From the NCBI GenBank assembly GCA_022729835.1, contig DZBC01000102.1, positions 1-7,409 of the forward strand: 7,409 nt of DNA, written 5' to 3'. This stretch comes from Sulfuricurvum sp. (GTDB taxonomy: Bacteria; Campylobacterota; Campylobacteria; Campylobacterales; Sulfurimonadaceae). Below, piece by piece: positions 1 through 6,967 of the stretch (its first letter is position 1; each line of letters starts with the position of its first letter). Both the position numbers and the translations under genes were made by a program. Under the pieces are notes generated by a model. The model was not told the origin of the DNA and searched no databases. It saw only the letters and a program-made list of their open reading frames with translations.

Positions 1-999
1 CACACAGGTCTGATCCCTTTTTGGCTAAGTGTACGAGCACTCCCGATCCGATCGGTCTTTACGATTCATAATCTCGCCTATCAGGGACTATTTGACGCGG
101 CGTCACTAGAGCGGCTGGGAATTGATCCTGCCTATTTTCACCCAGAGGCTCTGGAGTTTTACGGAAAACTCAGCTTCATGAAAGCAGCTATCGGCTTTGC
201 TGATGCGATCACCACGGTGAGCCCCGGCTACGCACGCGAAATCCTCACCCGCGACTTTGGCTGTGGGCTTGAGGGCTATTTGAACCGACACAAAGCCAAA
301 CTACACGGCATTCTCAACGGGATTGAAACAGATTTTTTCAATCCTGCTACAGATACAGCTATCACTTGGCGTTACGATACGCATGATCCGTCATTGCGCT
401 TACGCAACAAGGAGGCTATACTCTCTGAAGCCAACCTACAAGACAGTTCCAAGCCGCTCTTCGCAATGATCGGTCGTCCTGTAGCGCAAAAAGGCTTCGA
501 TCTACTTCTATCGGCGATGGAAGCACTACTTGCGCGACCGCTTAATCTACTGGTAATGACCGGTTGCGAGCGCGAATACTGTGCCAAACTCTCCTATTTC
601 AGCGAACACTATGAAAATTTTACCTTTAGCGTCGGCTACGATGAAGCCCAGTCGCACCGTATCTACGCCGGATGTGACTTTTTACTCATGCCCTCACGCT
701 TTGAGCCTTGTGGCCTTAGCCAGATGATCGCCATGCGCTACGGTGCCATTGCAATCGTACATGCTATCGGCGGGCTAAACGATACCGTCCACGAGGACTA
801 CGCGCTTCGCTGTGGTGCTGGGTTCCGCTTTGAAGCACCGACGGTTCATGAGCTGTTGGCGGCTGTCGATCGTGCTTTGGCTCTTCATCCTACACGCCGT
901 GACGAGATCATATCCTTCAATATGTCTTGTGATTTCTCTTTCAAAAAAAGTGCTCAGATCTACATCGACCTTTACTGCAACCTGCTTACCAAGGAGTAA
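1..999 (+). CDS. glgA: Glycogen synthase, first of two tandem copies (5'-truncated by window edge)
   Basis: This GT5 family enzyme transfers glucose from ADP-glucose to the non-reducing end of an alpha-1,4-glucan in the cytoplasm. The frame is open from base 1 and 332 residues are visible. The first residues, HTGLIPF, match the DWHT[AG] motif, so by alignment with the next gene about 145 N-terminal residues, including the KTGGL motif, lie outside. Visible motifs are TIHNLAYQG (His codon 67-69), ADAITTVSPGYAREI, GILNGIE, GRPVAQKG (the Arg and Lys that contact donor phosphate in the family are kept), SRFEPCGL (Glu codon 703-705) and a GlgA-like tail, MSCDFSFKKSAQIYIDLY. Oddities: Pro follows GR, the usual Gly-rich LGAGE stretch reads MTGCERE, and the usual RxTGGL reads HAIGGL. 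The last codons, Lys-Glu-stop, carry the ribosome binding site of the next gene. The family call is firm; full activity is less certain because of these changes. Confidence 0.95.
   Translation, partial: HTGLIPFWLSVRALPIRSVFTIHNLAYQGLFDAASLERLGIDPAYFHPEALEFYGKLSFMKAAIGFADAITTVSPGYAREILTRDFGCGLEGYLNRHKAKLHGILNGIETDFFNPATDTAITWRYDTHDPSLRLRNKEAILSEANLQDSSKPLFAMIGRPVAQKGFDLLLSAMEALLARPLNLLVMTGCEREYCAKLSYFSEHYENFTFSVGYDEAQSHRIYAGCDFLLMPSRFEPCGLSQMIAMRYGAIAIVHAIGGLNDTVHEDYALRCGAGFRFEAPTVHELLAAVDRALALHPTRRDEIISFNMSCDFSFKKSAQIYIDLYCNLLTKE
991..996 (+). promoter_or_regulatory. Ribosome binding site for the second glgA, inside the end of the first
   Basis: AAGGAG is a strong Shine-Dalgarno match ending 4 bases before the ATG at 1001. 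It consists of the final Lys and Glu codons of the upstream gene. It decides the start of the second glgA: the same frame stays open back to an ATG at 812, but that stretch has no GlgA similarity and lies within the upstream gene. Confidence 0.85.
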
Positions 1000-1000
1000 C

Positions 1001-2491
1001 ATGCACAACAAACCGCTGAACATTCTATTTGCCGCCGCCGAGGTAGTACCCTTTGCCAAAACAGGAGGCTTGGCTGACGTCGCTGGCGCATTGCCAAAGG
1101 CACTAGCCGCACAGGGCCACAAGGTGGCCGTCGTGATGCCGCGCTACTATCAGATTGATCCATCCCGCCTTACCAAACTAGAAGGAGCCATGGGGGTGAG
1201 CATGGGACCGATGGGCGAACTGTGGTGCGCTGTCTACACCACCAAAATTCCCGGCAGTGATGTCGATATTTATTTTATCGACTACGAAACCTTTTATGGA
1301 CGCAAAGGTCTTTACGACGAATACGGCCGCTCTTATGGCGACAATGACAACCGCTTCATCTTCCTCTCCAAGGCCGCTTTCATGCTCTGCTTGAAGATCG
1401 GCTTTGAGCCAGACGTGATCCACGCCAACGATTGGCACACTGCCGCCATGCCGCTACTCGCACACACCCGCTACATTCACCAATTTGGCAATGCCGCCAC
1501 CGTGCTCACCATCCACAACCTTCAGCATCAAGGGGTCTTTTTCAAAGGATGTATCGATGTCATGGAGGTCGGCTGGGAGCACTTTAACCCCGCAGCATTT
1601 GAGAGTATGGACAGCCTCAACATGCTCAAAGGCGGTATCACCTGTGCCGATGCGGTCACCACCGTCTCCAAGCGCTACGCTCAGGAGATCCAAACGCCCC
1701 AGTTTGGCTTCGGACTGCAGCATCATATCGCCGCGCACAGCCACAAGCTCTTTGGTATCCTCAACGGGGTAGATTATGATGAGTGGAATCCCTCAATTGA
1801 TGATTATCTCATACAGACTTATGATGTCGATACCCTTGAAGGCAAGCTTACATGTAAGCACGCCTTGCAAAAGCACTTTGGCCTAGACAAACGCGACCAT
1901 TCACCGTTGATCGGCTTTGTGGGTCGTTTTGCCGAACAAAAGGGGATCGGCATGATCGCTAGCGCCATCAAAGGACTGCTGGAGCTTGATCTGCAGGTCG
2001 TGATGCTGGGTGCCGGTGAAAAGTGGGCAGAGCACTACTTCAGCCAGATTGCAGCGCGCCATCATGGGAAATTCGGCTTACATGTAGGCTACTCCGACGC
2101 GCTGGCGCATCAGATCGAAGCGGGAAGTGACCTATTTTTGATGCCATCACTCTTTGAGCCATGTGGCCTTAACCAGATTTACAGTCTGCGCTACGGCACG
2201 CTGCCCATTGTGCGCGCTACTGGAGGGCTCGACGACACCATTGAAAACTTCGACGCCCAGAGCGGGCGCGGCAATGGCTTCAAGTTCGATCACGCAACCA
2301 ATGAAGCGCTCTACTACACCGTGCGCTGGGCAGTAGAGACCTACCACAACCACCGTGAAGCCTTCGAAGAGATGCAGCGCAATGCAATGCGCATGCACTT
2401 CAGTTGGGCCGATGCCGCAGGGCACTACATCGACGTTTACCGCTACGCTATAGCCAAGCGGCGCGTCGTACAATTATCCAAGGAGCTCTAA
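1001..2491 (+). CDS. glgA: Glycogen synthase, second tandem copy (complete)
   Basis: This is a complete 496-residue GT5 ADP-glucose-dependent glycogen synthase, slightly longer than the 477 residues of the E. coli enzyme. The N-terminal Rossmann domain begins NILFAAAEVVPFAKTGGLADV, with the KTGGL donor motif at residues 20-24. HANDWHT lies at 141-147 and TIHNLQHQG, with the conserved His at 172, follows. In the C-terminal domain GRFAEQKG provides Arg309 and Lys314, GAGE is intact, SLFEPCGL provides the conserved Glu386, and VRATGGLDDT is canonical. Every expected active-site motif is present, unlike in the upstream copy, from which it differs at roughly half of the aligned positions by eye. 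Between HNL and TTVS it carries a long acidic stretch (VFFKG...FESMDSLNMLKGG) different from the first copy. The start at 1001 is chosen from the ribosome binding site at 991-996 and the alignment to the family N-terminus. It sits one base after the first glgA and directly abuts glgB, so the three genes are probably one operon. Confidence 0.96.
   Translation: MHNKPLNILFAAAEVVPFAKTGGLADVAGALPKALAAQGHKVAVVMPRYYQIDPSRLTKLEGAMGVSMGPMGELWCAVYTTKIPGSDVDIYFIDYETFYGRKGLYDEYGRSYGDNDNRFIFLSKAAFMLCLKIGFEPDVIHANDWHTAAMPLLAHTRYIHQFGNAATVLTIHNLQHQGVFFKGCIDVMEVGWEHFNPAAFESMDSLNMLKGGITCADAVTTVSKRYAQEIQTPQFGFGLQHHIAAHSHKLFGILNGVDYDEWNPSIDDYLIQTYDVDTLEGKLTCKHALQKHFGLDKRDHSPLIGFVGRFAEQKGIGMIASAIKGLLELDLQVVMLGAGEKWAEHYFSQIAARHHGKFGLHVGYSDALAHQIEAGSDLFLMPSLFEPCGLNQIYSLRYGTLPIVRATGGLDDTIENFDAQSGRGNGFKFDHATNEALYYTVRWAVETYHNHREAFEEMQRNAMRMHFSWADAAGHYIDVYRYAIAKRRVVQLSKEL
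2480..2485 (+). promoter_or_regulatory. Ribosome binding site for glgB, inside the end of the second glgA
   Basis: AAGGAG ends 6 bases before the glgB ATG at 2492. As at the previous junction, it is formed by Lys-Glu codons (residues 494-495) at the C-terminus of the upstream synthase, so translation of glgB is probably coupled to that of glgA. Confidence 0.85.
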
Positions 2492-4414
2492 ATGCACCAT
2501 CCCATCCATTATGATGTTACCCTATTTGGGGAGCTAGATGTCTATCTCTTCCGCGAAGGGACACATACACGGCTCTATAACTGTCTAGGCGCCCATCCGA
2601 TGATTCGCGACGACAAAAATGGTACGCTCTTTAGCGTCTGGGCGCCCAACGCCAAAGAGGTGAGCGTACGCGCCGACTTTAACAGCTACGACCTCCACAG
2701 CCACCAACTCCGAGTCCGTGAAGACGGCTCAGGCATTTGGGAGGGCTTCATCGAAGGGGTCACACCCGGTATGACTTACAAATACCACATTACCACCGAT
2801 GCGCCCAACGCCAACCCTGATAAAGCCGATCCTTACGCATTCTGGGCAGAGGAGGCTCCGGCTTCGGCTTCACGTGTGGCGACCCTCGATGAACACCAAT
2901 GGAGCGATCAAGATTGGATGGAAAAACGCGCTGTACACAACAGCCACAAAGCCCCAGTCAGTATCTATGAGATGCATCTAGGCTCATGGCGGCGCAAGGT
3001 TGAAGAGGACAATCGCTTTTTAACCTACGCAGAATCGGCGCAGGAGTTGGCACACTACCTTGTAGAAACGGGTTTTACCCACGTTGAGCTACTGCCCATC
3101 ACGGAACACCCTTTTGAAGGCTCATGGGGCTATCAGTGCAACGGCTACTTCGCCCCGACCGCACGCTACGGTACACCAGAGGAGTTTATGGCTTTTGTCG
3201 ATACCATGCACCGCCACAATATCGGCGTGATCCTCGACTGGGTACCCTCTCACTTTGTAACCGACGGGCACGGGCTGATGAATTTCGATGGCAGTTGTCT
3301 GTATGAGCACAAAGACCCAAAACAAGGCTATCACCCCGAATGGAGCAGCGCCATCTTCAATTACGGGCGTAATGAAGTGCGTGCCTTTTTGATCAGCTCG
3401 GCGATGTTTTGGCTCGAGAAGTACCATATTGACGGTATCCGCGTCGATGCCGTCGCGTCGATGCTCTATCTCAACTACGCCAGAAAAGATGGGGAGTGGG
3501 TGCCCAACCGCTATGGCGGTAACCACAATCTCGAAGCCATAGAGTTTCTCAAGCAGCTCAACACCAGCCTCTACGAAACCCACAGCGACATCATGACCTT
3601 CGCCGAAGAGTCTACTGCCTATGCAATGGTGAGTCGTCCGGTTGATGTGGGCGGGTTGGGATTTGGCTTCAAATGGAACATGGGCTGGATGCACGATAGC
3701 CTCAAATATATGAAGCTCGACCCCTATTTCAGACAGCACCACCACCACGAACTCACCTTCAGCTTTGTCTACATGTACAACGAAAACTACTGCCTACCGC
3801 TAAGCCACGACGAAGTGGTCCACATGAAAGGCTCACTCATCAACAAGATGCCGGGTGATCACAACCAAAAGTTTGCCAATCTGCGCGCACTTTATGCTTA
3901 CATGTACGCCCATCCGGGTAAAAAACTGCTCTTTATGGGCGGTGAAATCGCGCAGTTTGCGGAGTGGAACTACCAGCGCAGTCTAGACTGGCATCTGCTC
4001 GAATATCCGCTGCACAGCGGGATGCTAAAGCTCGTCAGCGCCCTCAACGCCCTCTACCGAGCAGAGCCGGCCCTACACCAAAATGACACAGAGCCGCAGG
4101 GTTTCGAATGGATTGATGAAAACGATTACAGAGCCAATGTCATTAGTTTCATCCGCAAAGGTGACCAGCCACAAGAGCAGGTGATCATCGTGTGCAACTT
4201 CTCAGACAAAACCCACGAAGGTTACCCCATCGGTATCAGTGAAGCGGGCGAGTATGTCGAGATCTTCAACTCACAAAATCCAGACTACGAAGGGTGGGGT
4301 ATCAGCAATCCGCAGCCGCTTCGTACAGAAGAAGAACCCCATCATGGACGAGCCCACAAGCTCACACTGACACTGCCGTCCCTGGGGGTAGTTTATCTTA
4401 AGAGAAAATTTTAG
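2492..4414 (+). CDS. glgB: 1,4-alpha-glucan (glycogen) branching enzyme
   Basis: This 640-residue cytoplasmic enzyme cuts alpha-1,4-glucan chains and rejoins them as alpha-1,6 branches, acting on the product of the GlgA enzymes. A CBM48-type N-terminal domain (about residues 30-120, with LFSVWAPNAKEV at 46-57) is followed by a GH13 (beta/alpha)8 barrel. The GH13 conserved regions are clear: DWVPSHF (249-255), GIRVDAV with nucleophile Asp319, FAEEST with acid/base Glu372, and LSHDEVVH with transition-state Asp440. These are each 86 residues earlier than the E. coli equivalents (405, 458, 526), consistent with a form lacking the extra N-terminal N1 module of the 728-residue E. coli enzyme. A C-terminal all-beta domain ends in LGVVYLKRKF. 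The start codon directly follows the glgA stop with no spacer. No frameshift or missing catalytic residue is seen. The product assignment is firm. Confidence 0.97.
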   Translation: MHHPIHYDVTLFGELDVYLFREGTHTRLYNCLGAHPMIRDDKNGTLFSVWAPNAKEVSVRADFNSYDLHSHQLRVREDGSGIWEGFIEGVTPGMTYKYHITTDAPNANPDKADPYAFWAEEAPASASRVATLDEHQWSDQDWMEKRAVHNSHKAPVSIYEMHLGSWRRKVEEDNRFLTYAESAQELAHYLVETGFTHVELLPITEHPFEGSWGYQCNGYFAPTARYGTPEEFMAFVDTMHRHNIGVILDWVPSHFVTDGHGLMNFDGSCLYEHKDPKQGYHPEWSSAIFNYGRNEVRAFLISSAMFWLEKYHIDGIRVDAVASMLYLNYARKDGEWVPNRYGGNHNLEAIEFLKQLNTSLYETHSDIMTFAEESTAYAMVSRPVDVGGLGFGFKWNMGWMHDSLKYMKLDPYFRQHHHHELTFSFVYMYNENYCLPLSHDEVVHMKGSLINKMPGDHNQKFANLRALYAYMYAHPGKKLLFMGGEIAQFAEWNYQRSLDWHLLEYPLHSGMLKLVSALNALYRAEPALHQNDTEPQGFEWIDENDYRANVISFIRKGDQPQEQVIIVCNFSDKTHEGYPIGISEAGEYVEIFNSQNPDYEGWGISNPQPLRTEEEPHHGRAHKLTLTLPSLGVVYLKRKF

Positions 4415-4420
4415 TTAATG
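4412..4420 (+). promoter_or_regulatory. glgB stop / kinase start junction, weak ribosome binding site
   Basis: The glgB stop TAG is followed by one codon (TTA) and then the ATG of the kinase gene. The only purine-rich run upstream, AAGAGA at 4400-4405, lies 12 bases from the ATG, which is a poor Shine-Dalgarno match and spacing compared with the two strong AAGGAG sites earlier in the operon. Termination-reinitiation, and lower output of the kinase than of the enzymes, is a reasonable inference. Confidence 0.4.
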
Positions 4421-6967
4421 AGTGGCTACCCGAAAAATGTGTACCAAAAGGTCATTCTTAGCCTTGTTTTGTTGCTTGAACTAACCATCTGTGGTGTAGC
4501 ACATGCACAGAGTGACACTACGGTAAAACTAGGGATACTCGCCAAACGAGGTGAAGCACAAACTTTGCAACAATGGCGACCCCTTGCTGAGTATTTGAAT
4601 ACGAAGATCCCAAGCCACACCTTCGAAATCGTTCCGCTTGGATTCGACGCACTCGAAGAGGCCGTCTCGCGCGCTGCAGTCGATTTTGTCTTGACCAATA
4701 CCGTGCAGTATGTCACCCTTGAATACCGCTATGGCGTCAGTCGAATCGCAACGCTTCAAAATCGCTCCGACGCATCAGGGCAACACCGTTTTGGCGGTGT
4801 CATTTTTACGCGCCAAGACAACAGTGCCATTGAACACCTAGTAGACCTAAAAGGCAAGCGCTTCGGGGCTGTTGACCCCGCATCGTTTGGCGGATGGGTG
4901 ATGGCCAAAAAAGAGTTGGTTGATCATAATATTCATGAAGATGATTTCAAACTGTTTCGATTCTTACACACCCACGACGCCGTCGTGATGGGGGTGCTTA
5001 ACGGAGAAATTGATGCAGGCACCGTCCGCAGTGATACCTTGGAGCGTATGGCGTTCGAAGGCAAAATCAACATGAATGACATCCGCATCATCGCCCCCAA
5101 AAGTTACACGGGATTTCCCTTTGCGGTCTCTACCGCACTGTACCCGGAGTGGCCATTTGCCAAACTTTCCCATACGCCTGATGCACTGGCGGAGACTTTT
5201 CTTATAGCGCTTCTTGGTATCACGCCCGAGCTAGACGTCGCACAAAAAACCGATGTCGAGCACTGGACGATTCCCATGGACTACTCCTTGGTGCATGATC
5301 TGCTCAAGACGCTGGGTATGCCGCCTTATGACACACAAATCACCTTTTCTGATATTGTGAAAAAGTATGCCGTAGAACTTATCGTGCTCTCCTTATTTGT
5401 TGTCATTATTTCTATCGCTTCTATGATCATGCTTTGGCTCTACGGACGATTGAGAAGACAAACCATCCGCATCACCGCGCTCAACAATAAACTCACCCAG
5501 CAGACCAAACGTGAACATGTTTTCAGACAGATGATCGACAGTCAAACCGCGCTAACCATCCTTGGTAATGAGACACAAATTGTCGAATGCAATCAGGCGT
5601 TTTTGGATTTTTTCGGTATCCAATCACCCGATGCGTTTGTCTGGCACAGTAATGCGCATGAGCATACCGATGAGACTACACAAACCTATCCCACTGACTT
5701 TTCCAGTATCTTTTTGATGCAAAATCAAAATATTGCCTTACTCGATCAGAAGCAAAAACGACACATTTTTCATGTCAATATTGACCGTTTTGCCTTTGAT
5801 CCATCGCTCTTTGTCGCCAGTTTGGTTGATATCACTGCCAATGAAGAGATGCACCAAAGACTCGTTTTATTACAAAAAGCAATCAATCAAACCAATAACA
5901 CGATCTTGATCAGCAGCATCGACGGCACGGTGCAGTATGTAAACCAAGCCTTTTGTGAATGTCGCGGCTATACAGAAACGGAGTTGCTTCACCAAAAAGC
6001 CGAACTGCTCGGCACCATTGGACTCAACCCACTCTCCTCAGAAGCGCTCTATAACACCCTTTCAGAAGATAAAATGTGGGTCGGAGAGGTACAAACGCAC
6101 CACAAAAACGGATGCGAGCACATCGTTCACATTACTATTTCTCCTGTCAAAAACGATCAAAATAAGATCACCCATCTGATCGCCATCGGTGAAGATGTCA
6201 GCAAATACCGACAAATTGAAGGAAAACTCAAAGAGAAAGAGCAGATGCTTCTTGTGCAGTCGCGTTTCGCTGCTGTAGGTGAAATGCTCGTCGCCATTGC
6301 CCATCAATGGAGACAACCACTCTCTATTATTCAAATGAGCTTGGAAAATTTGAAATTCTCTTTGGCCCTCATGGAGGTCAATGAGGAAGAAAACATCGAG
6401 TCGATGAGCGCTCAAGTACAGTTTTTATCACACACCATCGATGACTTTAGCCACTACTTCCAAAAAGAGACGAAAGTAGAGCAATGCGATTTTGATACAC
6501 TCGCCTGCGACGCCACGCGGCTGTTGGAACAAACGCTAAAAAACAATGCAATAGAGATAGAGACAGTATGCCACACGCTCGCTCAGATCAATACGCGACG
6601 TCAAGAGGTGGTGCAAGTCATGCTCAATTTGATCAACAATTCAAAAGAAGCGCTGCTCTTACATCGGATTAGTAAACCAAAAATCACCATCAAAACTACC
6701 TATCGAGATGACTTACAGCTCTTTATCATTGAAGTTATTGACAATGGCGGCGGCGTCAATGATGCCATCAAACACAAAATCTTTGAGCCCTATTTCTCCA
6801 CCAAAGAGACGCTAGAAGGAAGTGGACTAGGGCTTTATATAGCCAAAACTGTCGTAGAGAACAGCCTAAAAGGGCGTATCGGTTTTGAAAACACCCAAGA
6901 CGGTACCCGTTTTTATATTGAGATACCCTCACTACCTCAAGAAGAAGAGTTCTTTTTATTGGAATGA
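4418..6967 (+). CDS. Membrane sensor histidine kinase with periplasmic PhnD/TtrS-like binding domain and two PAS domains
   Basis: This is an 849-residue predicted inner-membrane sensor. A signal peptide (hydrophobic core about 12-28, likely cut after AHA at residue 30) leads into a periplasmic substrate-binding domain of the PhnD/SsuA type (about 35-290). Its sequence style, GILAKRGEA, WRPLAEYL, FVLTNTVQYV (90-99) and VDPASFGGW, resembles the sensor domain of the tetrathionate sensor TtrS as I remember it. One transmembrane helix (about 319-343) is followed by a charged linker, a weak PAS region (about 366-483), a clearer PAS domain (about 485-598) and a helical linker. The transmitter has the phosphoacceptor His629 in AHQWRQPL, an N-box NLINNSKEA (737-745), DNGGG (775-779), FEPYFSTK and GSGLGLYIAK (801-810). 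There is no receiver domain, and no response regulator lies within the window. The start is set by the signal peptide and by an in-frame glgB stop just upstream. The ligand is unknown; a sulfur oxyanion or other small anion is only a guess. The gene looks somewhat more AT-rich than glgAB. Confidence 0.92.
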   Translation: MSGYPKNVYQKVILSLVLLLELTICGVAHAQSDTTVKLGILAKRGEAQTLQQWRPLAEYLNTKIPSHTFEIVPLGFDALEEAVSRAAVDFVLTNTVQYVTLEYRYGVSRIATLQNRSDASGQHRFGGVIFTRQDNSAIEHLVDLKGKRFGAVDPASFGGWVMAKKELVDHNIHEDDFKLFRFLHTHDAVVMGVLNGEIDAGTVRSDTLERMAFEGKINMNDIRIIAPKSYTGFPFAVSTALYPEWPFAKLSHTPDALAETFLIALLGITPELDVAQKTDVEHWTIPMDYSLVHDLLKTLGMPPYDTQITFSDIVKKYAVELIVLSLFVVIISIASMIMLWLYGRLRRQTIRITALNNKLTQQTKREHVFRQMIDSQTALTILGNETQIVECNQAFLDFFGIQSPDAFVWHSNAHEHTDETTQTYPTDFSSIFLMQNQNIALLDQKQKRHIFHVNIDRFAFDPSLFVASLVDITANEEMHQRLVLLQKAINQTNNTILISSIDGTVQYVNQAFCECRGYTETELLHQKAELLGTIGLNPLSSEALYNTLSEDKMWVGEVQTHHKNGCEHIVHITISPVKNDQNKITHLIAIGEDVSKYRQIEGKLKEKEQMLLVQSRFAAVGEMLVAIAHQWRQPLSIIQMSLENLKFSLALMEVNEEENIESMSAQVQFLSHTIDDFSHYFQKETKVEQCDFDTLACDATRLLEQTLKNNAIEIETVCHTLAQINTRRQEVVQVMLNLINNSKEALLLHRISKPKITIKTTYRDDLQLFIIEVIDNGGGVNDAIKHKIFEPYFSTKETLEGSGLGLYIAKTVVENSLKGRIGFENTQDGTRFYIEIPSLPQEEEFFLLE

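Noticed and set aside
812..1000. Upstream extension of the second glgA to an ATG at 812
   Set aside because: The 63 extra residues overlap the end of the first glgA in another frame and look unlike any GlgA N-terminus, while the ATG at 1001 has a good ribosome binding site and starts exactly at the family N-terminus.
3122..3748. A 208-codon open frame on the minus strand inside glgB
   Set aside because: It lies entirely opposite the conserved GH13 core, shows no recognisable domain, and its length is explained by the codon use of glgB on the other strand.
3733..3750. Run of four histidines in GlgB (QHHHHELTF)
   Set aside because: A His-rich stretch before ELTF is normal in this part of bacterial branching enzymes, so it is not treated as a tag or metal site.
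6939..6957. Possible bidirectional terminator hairpin in the kinase/GGDEF overlap
   Set aside because: AAGAAGAA pairs with TTCTTTTT around a GAG loop followed by a T/A-rich run, but the stem is nearly all A-T with one G-T pair, and it is coding on both strands; too weak to call.
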